Source: Gammaproteobacteria bacterium
GTDB lineage: Bacteria > Pseudomonadota > Gammaproteobacteria > Coxiellales > Coxiellaceae
DNA length: 64,000 nt
Reading direction: 5' to 3'
Assembly: GCA_030425685.1 (NCBI GenBank)
Contig: JAUIAD010000001.1
Span: 1 to 64,000 of the forward strand
The position numbers and the translations under genes are program-made. How positions within the stretch are numbered: the first letter of the stretch is position 1; each line of letters begins with the position of its first letter. Shown here in pieces: positions 54,942-63,743 of this stretch. A model generated the notes under the pieces. The model was not told the DNA's origin, made no database searches, and was given only the letters and a program-made list of their open reading frames with translations.

Positions 54942-57076
54942 GTTTGTTTGCACGCTATAAAACCTTCTTCTTTTCTGCCTTTTTTAAATATGTTAAGCCT
55001 TTCTTATTAAAGCTACCCATATCCACAAAGTTTAAAAGAAAACTTGGCAAAATATATCGAAAAATAGTTGGTTTTTTTGGCGCAGAGTTACAGCAAGAAG
55101 ATAACTGGCAGCCATTTATCCATACAGGGAAAACAATTACCACATTATCCAGTTTTGCACAGCAACTTTCTTCATTAGAGGTGGAGCACAGTGATAAAGA
55201 GAAGGCTTTGCTAGCAGTCATTATATATCAGCAAAGTGTAAAGTCAGGGGGTGAGTTATTTTATGATGCGCTTTGTATTCTTGTCAGCGATATTAATGCA
55301 TTAAATACAGCTTTAAAAGCAAGTATAGATTTAGAAAAGCTTGCCAATCTGTATCCGCAAGCCGTAAAAATTACTTGTGCAAATCTTATGGATATTATCC
55401 GCCCGATGGCAAAAAAAGCGCCTTATCTTTATGTGACTGTTTCTGGTGTCTCACTAAGCGGTGATGGTATTTTCGGTTTGTTAAAGCCGCTGAAAGATGA
55501 TCCTATGGTAGGTTCGGTAGTTCCTCGAGCCAATGGAGTTACTGATACAGATAACCAAAATAGTTTTTTAAAATTTAAAAAAAACATAGCAGAATATTTT
55601 GCTCGCCCAATGACAGATAATGTCAGTGCTATTTTGCTGAGAAGTCGTGTGATATTAAATTACTTGCCTGTAGGGGTAGAGTACACACAAGCGCTGTATT
55701 TGTTTTTCGCGCAAATCAATCGCAAAGGCTTTTGTGTGGCTGTTTCGAATGTAGTTTATGCAAGCCTGACAAACGTGTCGGAGATTGATAAAGGCCAATT
55801 TAATATTGAGGCGGCAAAAGCCTTTTTGTTATCTAGGGGGTGTGCTGAGGTTGCTCGATGGGGTAAAAGCCTTTATAAAACAGGAGAGGAGCTAAAAGTA
55901 AAGTTAATAGCGCAGGCATGTTCTGTCGAAGCGCCTTACTTAATAGACTTAACAGGTCTACGCCTTGCACACAATGGTACAAGTAAATTATCGTTAGCAT
56001 TTTTAGATGCAGCAAAATCATTATCTCATAAAAATTTAAACTGGGTGGTTTGGACCAACACAAGGTGTATCGAGTTTTTCTCTTTAAAAGAGCGTTATCC
56101 TGATTTTACTATCATTGATAATATACATAACCAGTATTTTAAATTAGCTTTTAAGCTTGGCCAGCCGTGGAATTTGCAACATTGTTATAAATTGGCGCGG
56201 CATGCTTATTTTAATTTTTATTTAATGCAGGACACTATTACTTATGACTGCCTGTATTTGCGCACATCGGACGAGCTAAGGGCAACTTGGGAGTTTGTTG
56301 CTAATTTTTCAGATGGTATTATTTTTAATAGTCAATTTACGGGTGATCATTTTAAGAGGCGCTTTCCTTGTTATCGCCAACCGGCACCAGCTTATCTTGT
56401 GGCCAGGCCTTCGCTTTGTGCTAGTGATTATGTTGCACAGACTATTATAGATAAAGAAAGCAAAGAAGCTTGTCAAAATATTCTTATTATTGGCAATAAA
56501 TTTTCACATAAAAATATTGAAGAAGTGTTAGCTACGCTGCCGCAGTTGTTTCCTGCGCAGCATTTTAAAATTTTGGGTTTATCGCAGTTTAAAAAGGTAC
56601 AGCAATCGAATGTGTCGGTGGTGGCTTCTGGGGATTTGACCGATAGTAAAGTTGATGAAATGTATCGGTGGGCTGATATTGTTGTTTATCCCTCTTCTTT
56701 TGAGGGCTTTGGGTTTCCTATATTTCAAGGTTTGTCTTATGGGAAATGTGTTTTTGCGCAGTCTTCGGTGTTAAATGAGGAATGTTTAAGTCTTTATCGT
56801 GGCCGGGGTGTTTTTGTTGGTTTTGATTCGTTTGCACAGCTTATTGAGCGGTTGCGGGGTTATATTGATAGAGTGGAGCGGGGTGGGGAAGCTTTGTTTT
56901 TTGAGCGGGTGTTTGCTTCTGGGCGGTCTTCTCATGATTTTCAGGCTATGTTTGCGATGATAGTGGAGTTTTTAAATCAGCATAGTGAGATAGATGATGG
57001 TTTGTTGTTTCATCAGAGGATGGCGGGGGTGTTGCGTTCGGGTGAGGCGGTTTTTTCTGGTTTAGTGAGAGGGTGA
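54938..57076 (+). CDS. Large two-part glycosyltransferase (GT2-like remnant plus GT4)
   Basis: About 712 residues from ATG 54938, which overlaps the rmd stop (ATGA); the frame opens at 54920. The N-terminal ~330 residues look GT-A-like, with a DDPMVGSVVPRANG segment but no clear DxD start. The C-terminal half is GT4 (YLIDLTGLRLAHNGTSK near 330, LIIGNKFSHKN, YPSSFEGFGFPIFQGLSYG). The last ~450 bases are strikingly G/T-rich on this strand compared with the beginning of the gene, although the GT4 reading frame stays intact. Confidence 0.8.
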   Translation: MSLFARYKTFFFSAFFKYVKPFLLKLPISTKFKRKLGKIYRKIVGFFGAELQQEDNWQPFIHTGKTITTLSSFAQQLSSLEVEHSDKEKALLAVIIYQQSVKSGGELFYDALCILVSDINALNTALKASIDLEKLANLYPQAVKITCANLMDIIRPMAKKAPYLYVTVSGVSLSGDGIFGLLKPLKDDPMVGSVVPRANGVTDTDNQNSFLKFKKNIAEYFARPMTDNVSAILLRSRVILNYLPVGVEYTQALYLFFAQINRKGFCVAVSNVVYASLTNVSEIDKGQFNIEAAKAFLLSRGCAEVARWGKSLYKTGEELKVKLIAQACSVEAPYLIDLTGLRLAHNGTSKLSLAFLDAAKSLSHKNLNWVVWTNTRCIEFFSLKERYPDFTIIDNIHNQYFKLAFKLGQPWNLQHCYKLARHAYFNFYLMQDTITYDCLYLRTSDELRATWEFVANFSDGIIFNSQFTGDHFKRRFPCYRQPAPAYLVARPSLCASDYVAQTIIDKESKEACQNILIIGNKFSHKNIEEVLATLPQLFPAQHFKILGLSQFKKVQQSNVSVVASGDLTDSKVDEMYRWADIVVYPSSFEGFGFPIFQGLSYGKCVFAQSSVLNEECLSLYRGRGVFVGFDSFAQLIERLRGYIDRVERGGEALFFERVFASGRSSHDFQAMFAMIVEFLNQHSEIDDGLLFHQRMAGVLRSGEAVFSGLVRG

Positions 57077-57135
57077 CTTTTTAGAGCGGTGGGGTGTGCG
57101 TTTTTTTTGAGGGGTTGTTGCTGCTTGTGGTTAGC

Positions 57136-57155
57136 GGGCGCAGCATGCTGCGCCC
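57136..57155. repeat. 20-bp perfect palindrome, REP-like
   Basis: GGGCGCAGCATGCTGCGCCC is a perfect self-complementary 20-mer in the 145-bp convergent gap between the GT gene and the RgpF-like gene. It is flanked by GC and CTACG, much more GC-rich than the surroundings. It looks like a dispersed REP/ERIC-type palindrome, and could also act as a bidirectional terminator. Confidence 0.75.
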
Positions 57156-57221
57156 CTACGTTTTCTTTTTCGGGCTGGCGTCGTATTTGTAGATGTGTTT
57201 TTCTTTTTGTGGTGTCTTTTT

Positions 57222-58079
57222 TTAATTTTTTAGTGTGGCGTGCTTTATTTTCTTTATCCAGTTTGGGCAGATTGCGCGTAAGAGTCGGTAGTACGGGGTA
57301 GTAAAATGTTCGTCGTGTTTTCTGTGGGTTAGGATATGTTGGTATAGTAGTGGGTTTTTGTCGGCGACAAACCGCTTAATTTCTTGGTAATGTTTAAATG
57401 CAGCATGGTGAAAGGTTTTTCGTTTTAATAAGGGCATGCCTTGCTGCAATTCAAAAAGCGCATCGACTATGATTTTATTTTTTAAGTTAGGTTTAATTCT
57501 GCTGCTGGTGAGATAAGTTTCGCAACTTAAACCGATAGTTAATAGATCTTGGGTTAGAGGGATTTCTTTTTTTGTAATGGCGTCCTCAATTGTGCTATAC
57601 ATTTCACCTGTCATCACTGAAGTGAAAGCATTAGATTGAAAGGCTGCTTTTTTAAAGGCGATAAAATAACTTTGTAAGTGATACTTTGAGGGCCCAACAC
57701 CATCTTCAGCGCCAATATCACTCACGGCCCAAAAATCACAGGGCTTAGCATCCATCGTTTTAAATAAATCAGCGAAGCCATTAATGGGTCCATAACAGGA
57801 ATCATTGGCTAGTATGACTTCGTCAAATCTAGCCAGATTATCAATGCCAAAATATAACAAGCCATGTTTCCAGGCGGAAAAATCATAACCTTCGTTTTTT
57901 TTAATTAAAACATGCGGTGTAAATTTGCATAACTTATTTTTTTCTTCTGTATTTAAAGCGGAATGCGAAATAATAACAAGCTCATCGATAAATTGTTTAA
58001 GCTGCTCTAGGTAGTATTCTACGCAGGAGGTAACTTGGTCTTTTCTATCATAATGGACAAAAAATACAATGCGTTTCAT
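57222..58079 (-). CDS. RgpF-like rhamnan synthesis protein
   Basis: 285 residues of the RgpF/rhamnan-synthesis-F family: VFFVHYDRKDQV at the start, KKNEGYDFSAWKHGL near 60, ILANDSCYGPI, FWAVSD and HLQSYFIAFKK. In streptococci RgpF takes part in rhamnose-glucose polysaccharide assembly. Presence near Gmd/Rmd and RmlBA fits a rhamnose-containing glycan. Its start overlaps the stop of the upstream GT4 gene by 4 bases. Confidence 0.82.
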   Translation of the reverse strand: MKRIVFFVHYDRKDQVTSCVEYYLEQLKQFIDELVIISHSALNTEEKNKLCKFTPHVLIKKNEGYDFSAWKHGLLYFGIDNLARFDEVILANDSCYGPINGFADLFKTMDAKPCDFWAVSDIGAEDGVGPSKYHLQSYFIAFKKAAFQSNAFTSVMTGEMYSTIEDAITKKEIPLTQDLLTIGLSCETYLTSSRIKPNLKNKIIVDALFELQQGMPLLKRKTFHHAAFKHYQEIKRFVADKNPLLYQHILTHRKHDEHFTTPYYRLLRAICPNWIKKIKHATLKN

Positions 58080-59092
58080 TGGTTGTTACTCGCTAGCTGT
58101 TGATAAAGCGCTTGATAGCGTTCGATAACAGCTTGTTGAGAAAAATAATCTTTAGATTGTAAGGCGTTATGCTGAAGCTTTTGGTAGTCTTTTTTTAGTA
58201 TTTGAATCGCCTCTATAAATGTACTGGTGTTTACTTCATCTAGGATAATGCCAAACTGTTTTTCCTTAATCGCTTTAGAAATAGGAATAACCGTGTTAGA
58301 AATGACAGGCTTGCCAGCAGCAATAGACTCCATTAAAGAATTAGGCCAACTTTTTACGATACCAGCGTTCTTGGCAAAAAGCACAGTGGCGTGTACTTTC
58401 GCTAGCATCTGATTAACATCCGACATTTTATTTATAACAGTTACTTGTTGTTCAACATTATACGCTTTAACTTTTTTCAACATTTCTTTGTATAGAACAC
58501 CACGCCATAAAAAAATAATCTTTAAAAACGGGAGTTTTTTTGCAGCCTCAAGCAGCAAGTTGACGCCTTTAGTATCAAATTGCTCGGGTAGCCACGGCGC
58601 GGATGCGCATAAAAGCACAATATCATTTTCTATTGGTAATGGTGAGTGACTAAAACGCGATACGTTAATCCCAGAGCCAATAACGCTATAATTACGAAAC
58701 CCAGCCTCTTGCAGTGGCTGAGAAGCCGCAGGTGTGCTGACAACAATATGGCGCAAGGATTTTATTTTTTTCAGTGCGCCAAGTTTGGCTTTATCCAGTG
58801 TATTATTGGTTAAATTCAAAATAATGGGTTTTTTTAACTGATTAAAAATAGGAAAAGGATGCACGCGGTTAGTGTAAATCTGATGAAAGTCAGCCTCTGC
58901 ATCGAGACGTTTTAATTTCAACAGATGATGAAATCCATAAAAGAACGTCGGCAGGCGATAAGGTTTTGCAAAGGGGAATAGCTTAACAATTTCGCCATTA
59001 AACTGCTGTTTTAAGGCAAGCATTTCTTGCATCACCGCTTCCATCCTGCTTTCTGCTGGGTGGACCAGTGTGCTGGAATAAACCACTTTCAT
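58076..59092 (-). CDS. Family 4 glycosyltransferase
   Basis: About 338 residues from ATG 59092; the frame extends to a TTG at 59098. N-terminal KVVYSSTLVHPAESRMEAVM, then LLCASAPWLPEQFDTKGV and a C-terminal LPNSLMESIAAGKPVISNTV segment typical of GT4 (Rossmann-like with acidic catalytic residue). First gene of a minus-strand pair with the RgpF-like gene; divergent from the GT4 gene at 59212 across ~120 bases. Confidence 0.82.
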   Translation of the reverse strand: MKVVYSSTLVHPAESRMEAVMQEMLALKQQFNGEIVKLFPFAKPYRLPTFFYGFHHLLKLKRLDAEADFHQIYTNRVHPFPIFNQLKKPIILNLTNNTLDKAKLGALKKIKSLRHIVVSTPAASQPLQEAGFRNYSVIGSGINVSRFSHSPLPIENDIVLLCASAPWLPEQFDTKGVNLLLEAAKKLPFLKIIFLWRGVLYKEMLKKVKAYNVEQQVTVINKMSDVNQMLAKVHATVLFAKNAGIVKSWPNSLMESIAAGKPVISNTVIPISKAIKEKQFGIILDEVNTSTFIEAIQILKKDYQKLQHNALQSKDYFSQQAVIERYQALYQQLASNNQ

Positions 59093-59211
59093 GTGCAACG
59101 ATATGACTCCCTAACGATATGTAGAACTGGATTTTAACGGTCTTGTTTTGGGTTGACAAGAAATAGTTGGCAAAGTAGACTCCAGTGGGTTGCTTTCTAT
59201 AAGAGGGAATC

Positions 59212-60582
59212 ATGTGTAAGCCAGTCATATTGATCGTAACGCATGAAACCATTGCCCAGCAAGAATCCGGTGTTGGCATCTATCAGGAAACGATTAAAAC
59301 GAAGTTATTAGATGACTTTGAGGTTTTCTTTTTTGCTCCTGCGCAGGCTGCGAATAAGGTGGCTGCTTATGAGTTGCTTGATAGTAATTATAATGTCTTA
59401 TGGCGTAAGGCCTACGCTGATCTGAAATTACGTGATATTGCATTTCGGTTGCATCATAAGGTGCTTGAGCAAGATTTTGCTGAGCTATTGCGGCGTTATA
59501 ATATCCAGCTTGTTCATTTTCAACATTTGTTAGTGCATATTCCTTATCTTCCTTTTGTGGCGAAGTCTACAGGAGTGAAAACAATTCTTAGTGTTCATGA
59601 TTTCTATTATTTATCGCCCAGCTTTAATTTAATTGATAAATATGGCCGCTTTTGCAAGGACTTTGCCACCTCGCTTGATGCTGAAAAAAAATATATGAAA
59701 GACAATCATCGGGTAAAGCCACAAGAGCAAGCTATGCGTAAAGCCTTTTATACAAAACTTTTTTGCGCAGTTGATTTAATTCATTTTAATTCACAAACGA
59801 CACGTGATGCCTATTTACATTATTTTAAAAATATAAAGCCTGAACAATACGTTACTTTGGGTATTCCCCTTGTAAAAATTCATTCGTATCAGCATAAAAA
59901 TAAAAATTTGTCACAGCCATTGCAGATTGTTGTATTGGGAAAACTATCGGAAAACAAAGGTTGTGATCTTCTCTTTGCGTTACTGCCTTTATTATCTAAT
60001 TTGAATGTGTTTGTGCATGTTTATGGTGAGGCTGATTGCGTGATTACCAGGCGGAAGATTAAAGCGGTAAAAGCCAACAATGTGAAATTTTATTGCCAAA
60101 GGTATAGCAATTCCGACCTTCCTAGAATGCTAGGTGATAAAGATATCTCGCTACATTTGTCGATTTGTTCTGAGACTTACAGCATTGCTCTTTCAGAAGT
60201 ATGGCAAGCAAAGCTTGTTCCTATTGTGCATGATCTTGGTGAGTTAGGAAATCGTGTCATTCATCAGAAAAATGGTTTTAAAGTTAGGGTGGGGGATCTT
60301 AAAGCGATTGTTGCGATAATATTGATGCTGTCTAAGGATCGTGAGCGACTACGTGAAATTAAGCGTAATATTACCCCAGATCTTTATCTTACTTTAGATC
60401 AGCATTATAGACTGCTACGGCAGAAGTATCAGGATTTGTTGGCACGTACGCGTGATCCTCAACCTGATGCTGGAGATGAGTTTCCCATTACCTGGGGTAA
60501 AAAAAGATTTCCAGTGGCGCAGTTGCAAAGAAGATTATTTCGCCTTTTGAAGTTATATCCTCAAGGGGTGACGGGTCAGTAG
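59212..60582 (+). CDS. Family 4 glycosyltransferase
   Basis: 456 residues. The N-terminal domain has HETIAQQESGVGIYQETI and SVHDFYYLSPSFNLIDKYG (common in LPS GT4 enzymes), and the C-terminal domain has VVLGKLSENKGCDLL and SLHLSICSETYSIALSEVWQ. A ~60-residue basic tail follows. AGAGGGA precedes the ATG. Ends 30 bases before the large inverted repeat. Confidence 0.85.
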   Translation: MCKPVILIVTHETIAQQESGVGIYQETIKTKLLDDFEVFFFAPAQAANKVAAYELLDSNYNVLWRKAYADLKLRDIAFRLHHKVLEQDFAELLRRYNIQLVHFQHLLVHIPYLPFVAKSTGVKTILSVHDFYYLSPSFNLIDKYGRFCKDFATSLDAEKKYMKDNHRVKPQEQAMRKAFYTKLFCAVDLIHFNSQTTRDAYLHYFKNIKPEQYVTLGIPLVKIHSYQHKNKNLSQPLQIVVLGKLSENKGCDLLFALLPLLSNLNVFVHVYGEADCVITRRKIKAVKANNVKFYCQRYSNSDLPRMLGDKDISLHLSICSETYSIALSEVWQAKLVPIVHDLGELGNRVIHQKNGFKVRVGDLKAIVAIILMLSKDRERLREIKRNITPDLYLTLDQHYRLLRQKYQDLLARTRDPQPDAGDEFPITWGKKRFPVAQLQRRLFRLLKLYPQGVTGQ

Positions 60583-60612
60583 CGTAGTTGAATGTAATGC
60601 GTAGCAGCGCTA

Positions 60613-60706
60613 ATCTTACGCGGCGGCGCCAAGGGGCGCGGTGGCCGCAGCGATAAATTTTAAAATCGCTGCGGCCACCGCGCCCCTTGGCGCCGCCGCG
60701 TAAGAT
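60613..60706. repeat. Perfect inverted repeat, two 42-base arms, GC-rich hairpin
   Basis: The arm starting ATCTTACGCGGCGGCGCCAA (60613-60654) is exactly complementary to 60665-60706, separated by 10 A/T bases. Beyond the perfect arms a further ~10 bases match imperfectly (GCAGCGCTAATC against GCGGCGTTGATC). The arms are almost purely G/C in an AT-rich region. No T-run follows, so this is unlikely to be just a terminator; a REP-type or other non-autonomous palindromic repeat is likely. The gap 60583-60840 contains nothing else recognisable. Confidence 0.92.
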
Positions 60707-60840
60707 CAACGCCGCACCTCAATATTTAAAGCACTATGCATAGACCCGTCACACAACAACAATTTCCCAGTGACGATTGCCCATTTGTGCATTATTATGG
60801 GCATGTTTACTCGTAACCCTATCAATCGGTGTTTAAAATT

Positions 60841-61770
60841 ATGGACAATCCCAACGTAGTGGTATTGATGGCAGTAAGGAATGCGGCTCGTTTTCTTAAA
60901 GAGCAGCTTGATTCTATTTTTAACCAGGAAGAATGTAAAAATTTATCTTTATGGGTATCAGATGATGGTTCTGATGACGAGACTATCGCTATATTAGAAG
61001 AGTATAAAAAAACACATAACAACAACCAAATCACCATTGTTCCCGGCCCACAAAAGGGGTTTGCTGAAAACTTTATGTCGTTTATCGTTGCTCACAATAT
61101 CGACGCGGACTTTTATGCATTTTCTGATCAGGATGATATATGGGAGCGTGATAAGCTTAAGCGCGCTTTGGCTCAGTTAAAAACCGCTGATTATGATCAG
61201 CCGGCGCTTTATGGCTCAAGAACGCGCTTGGTTGATGAGAATAACAATGAATTTGGTTTTTCAACACTGTTTTCGCGACCACCTTGTTTTCAAAACGCGC
61301 TAGTCCACAGCATTATGGGTGGCAATACGATGGTCTTTAATCGTAGTGCTTATCAGGTTTTAAAAAAAGTCTCTCAGAATGTTGAGTTTGTTAGTCATGA
61401 TTGGTGGTTGTATATTGTTATCTCTGGCATTGGCGGTAAGGTTTTTTATGACCCCTATCCCGGATTACGGTATCGACAGCACGGCGCGAATCAAGTAGGC
61501 TCGAATCGTGGATTTTTCTCAAAGATAGCCAGGCTTTTTATGTTGTTTACAGGCCGATTTCGTCGCTCGAATGATGTACAGGTCAAAGCGATTCGGCAAA
61601 TGCGAGCGTTATTAACGCCAGAAAATCAGCGCGTATTTGATCTATTTGATCATGCGAGGAAGCGTTGGCTATTACCAAGAATGATGGGTTTGTATCGCGC
61701 AAAAGTTCACCGCCAGCGGCCCGCAGAGCACGCGATTTTTATGCTCGCGGCTATATTTAAGGAGGTTTAG
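60841..61770 (+). CDS. Family 2 glycosyltransferase, rhamnosyltransferase-like
   Basis: About 309 residues from ATG 60841 (GTG 60829 is also open). NVVVLMAVRNAARFLKEQLD at the start, VSDDGSDDET near 38, FYAFSDQDDIWERDKL with the DQDD metal motif near 95, and a VSHDWWLYI segment near 185, as in dTDP-rhamnosyltransferases of the RfbF/RfbG type. Directly upstream of rmlB with a 5-base gap, consistent with use of dTDP-L-rhamnose. Confidence 0.87.
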   Translation: MDNPNVVVLMAVRNAARFLKEQLDSIFNQEECKNLSLWVSDDGSDDETIAILEEYKKTHNNNQITIVPGPQKGFAENFMSFIVAHNIDADFYAFSDQDDIWERDKLKRALAQLKTADYDQPALYGSRTRLVDENNNEFGFSTLFSRPPCFQNALVHSIMGGNTMVFNRSAYQVLKKVSQNVEFVSHDWWLYIVISGIGGKVFYDPYPGLRYRQHGANQVGSNRGFFSKIARLFMLFTGRFRRSNDVQVKAIRQMRALLTPENQRVFDLFDHARKRWLLPRMMGLYRAKVHRQRPAEHAIFMLAAIFKEV

Positions 61771-61775
61771 AATTT

Positions 61776-62822
61776 ATGGCGATTTTAGTCACAGGTGGAG
61801 CAGGATTTATCGGTGCTAATTTCATTCTAGAATGGATAAAAGAAAGCGACGAAGTTGTTGTTAATTTAGATAAATTAACTTATGCGGGTAACTTAGATAA
61901 CTTAACCTCGGTTGAAGCTAATCAATATTACCGTTTTGCCAAAGGGGATATTGGCGATGTACACCTGGTTTCCTGTTTATTAGAGCAATACAAACCGCGC
62001 GCCATTATAAATTTTGCAGCGGAGTCTCACGTTGACCGTTCAATTAATGACCCTGAAAGTTTTATCCAAACCAATGTCGTTGGCACTTTTCGTTTATTGG
62101 AAACAGCGCGCAAGTATTGGTATGGTTTAGAAAAAGCAGAGCAAGAAAATTTCCGCTTTTTACATGTTTCAACGGATGAGGTTTATGGTTCTTTAACAGC
62201 AGAAGCCCCACCCTTTAAAGAAACCAACCAATACGAGCCCAATAGCCCGTATTCCGCATCAAAGGCGGCATCGGATCACTTAGTACGAGCCTATCATCAC
62301 ACCTATGGTTTACCGGTATTAACAACCAACTGTTCGAACAATTATGGACCTTTTCAGTATCCGGAAAAGTTGATACCATGCATGATTTATAATGCGCTAA
62401 GCGGCAAATCGCTGCCAATTTATGGTGATGGTCAAAATATTCGCGATTGGCTCTATGTTGCCGACCATTGCGATGCTATTCGTACGGTATTATCGCAAGG
62501 CCGTTTAGGTGAAACCTACAACATTGGTGGTCTAAATGAGAAAACGAATGTTGAAGTGGTTTCGGTGATTTGCAAAACCCTGGATGAGTTACGTCCACGG
62601 GCCGATGGGCAATCCTATGCGCAGCAGATTGCGTTTGTAAAAGACCGCTTAGGGCATGATAGACGTTATGCTATTGATGCGACAAAGATTACTAAAGAGC
62701 TCAATTGGCAGCCGCAGGAATCGTTTGAAACAGGTATGCATCGCACTATAAGTTGGTATTTAAACAACCAACCTTGGGTTGATAACATTATGTCAGGCCA
62801 GCATGAGCTTAGCCCAGTCTAA
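61776..62822 (+). CDS. rmlB: dTDP-glucose 4,6-dehydratase
   Basis: 348 residues, standard length. TGGAGFIGANFILEW at 6-20, STDEVYGSL, catalytic Y-S-A-S-K, and NCSNNYGPFQYPEKLIP, all RmlB hallmarks. Makes dTDP-4-keto-6-deoxy-glucose, second step to dTDP-L-rhamnose. Order here is rmlB-rmlA-rmlC; rmlD is not in the window. Confidence 0.96.
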   Translation: MAILVTGGAGFIGANFILEWIKESDEVVVNLDKLTYAGNLDNLTSVEANQYYRFAKGDIGDVHLVSCLLEQYKPRAIINFAAESHVDRSINDPESFIQTNVVGTFRLLETARKYWYGLEKAEQENFRFLHVSTDEVYGSLTAEAPPFKETNQYEPNSPYSASKAASDHLVRAYHHTYGLPVLTTNCSNNYGPFQYPEKLIPCMIYNALSGKSLPIYGDGQNIRDWLYVADHCDAIRTVLSQGRLGETYNIGGLNEKTNVEVVSVICKTLDELRPRADGQSYAQQIAFVKDRLGHDRRYAIDATKITKELNWQPQESFETGMHRTISWYLNNQPWVDNIMSGQHELSPV

Positions 62823-62858
62823 CAACTACAATAAAAAGACTTTTAACGGAGATAAGTC

Positions 62859-63743
62859 ATGGAACGAAAAGGTATTATCTTAGCAGGTGGCTCAGGAACG
62901 CGCTTATATCCAAGCACGTTTTCTGTCTCAAAGCAGCTGCTACCGATCTACAATAAGCCAATGATTTATTATCCTCTATCGATATTGATGTTGGCGGGCA
63001 TAAAAGAAATGCTGATAATTACCACACCACGAGATATGGATCAGTATAAGGCACTGTTAGGCGACGGCTCGCAATGGGGTTTATCATTGCAATACAAAGA
63101 GCAACCCTCACCCGATGGTTTAGCGCAAGCTTTTATTTTAGGCGAAGAGTTTATCGGTGATAGCTCGGTCGCTTTAATCCTGGGTGATAATATTTTTTAT
63201 GGTCATGGTATGACAGGGCTGCTACAAGAGGCAACGCAGCAACACGAGGGCGCAACAATTTTTGCTTACGGCGTCAATGACCCAGAGCGTTACGGCGTGG
63301 TAGAGTTTGATAACAATGGCAAGGCGATTTCGATTGTTGAGAAACCATTACAACCAAAATCAAACTATGCGGTAACGGGTTTGTATTTTTACGATAATAA
63401 GGTAATTGATATCGCAAAATCAGTGAAGCCTTCAGCGCGAGGTGAGCTGGAAATCACGTCTGTCAATGCAGCCTATTTACAACAAGGTGATTTAAACGTA
63501 CAAGTAATGGGTCGAGGCTACGCATGGTTAGACACGGGAACACACGATTCCTTATTAGAAGCAAGCCAATTTATAGCAACGATTGAACATCGCCAAGGTA
63601 TCAAAGTCGCTTGTCTTGAGGAAATTGCCTTGCGTAATAAATGGATTGATCCGAATAATGTTTTAATCAGAATGAAGCCTTATGCAAAAACAAAGTATAG
63701 TCAATATTTAACGTCTATGGTTGAGACTGGAGTAACAAATTGA
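62859..63743 (+). CDS. rmlA: Glucose-1-phosphate thymidylyltransferase
   Basis: 294 residues. [20 protein letters not shown] at 9-28 (nucleotidyltransferase signature), [28 protein letters not shown], and the RmlA C-terminal [15 protein letters not shown]. First committed step of dTDP-L-rhamnose synthesis. GGAG precedes the ATG by 9 bases. Its stop overlaps the rmlC start. Confidence 0.96.
   Translation: MERKGIILAGGSGTRLYPSTFSVSKQLLPIYNKPMIYYPLSILMLAGIKEMLIITTPRDMDQYKALLGDGSQWGLSLQYKEQPSPDGLAQAFILGEEFIGDSSVALILGDNIFYGHGMTGLLQEATQQHEGATIFAYGVNDPERYGVVEFDNNGKAISIVEKPLQPKSNYAVTGLYFYDNKVIDIAKSVKPSARGELEITSVNAAYLQQGDLNVQVMGRGYAWLDTGTHDSLLEASQFIATIEHRQGIKVACLEEIALRNKWIDPNNVLIRMKPYAKTKYSQYLTSMVETGVTN

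Noticed and set aside
57089-57301. 70-residue Cys- and Phe-rich plus-strand frame
   Set aside because: Low-complexity composition in a G/T-rich gap, overlaps the end of the RgpF-like gene and spans the palindrome.
60488-60709. 73-residue minus-strand frame across the large inverted repeat
   Set aside because: Arises from the GC-rich hairpin and the antisense of the GT4 tail; Arg-rich with no family resemblance.
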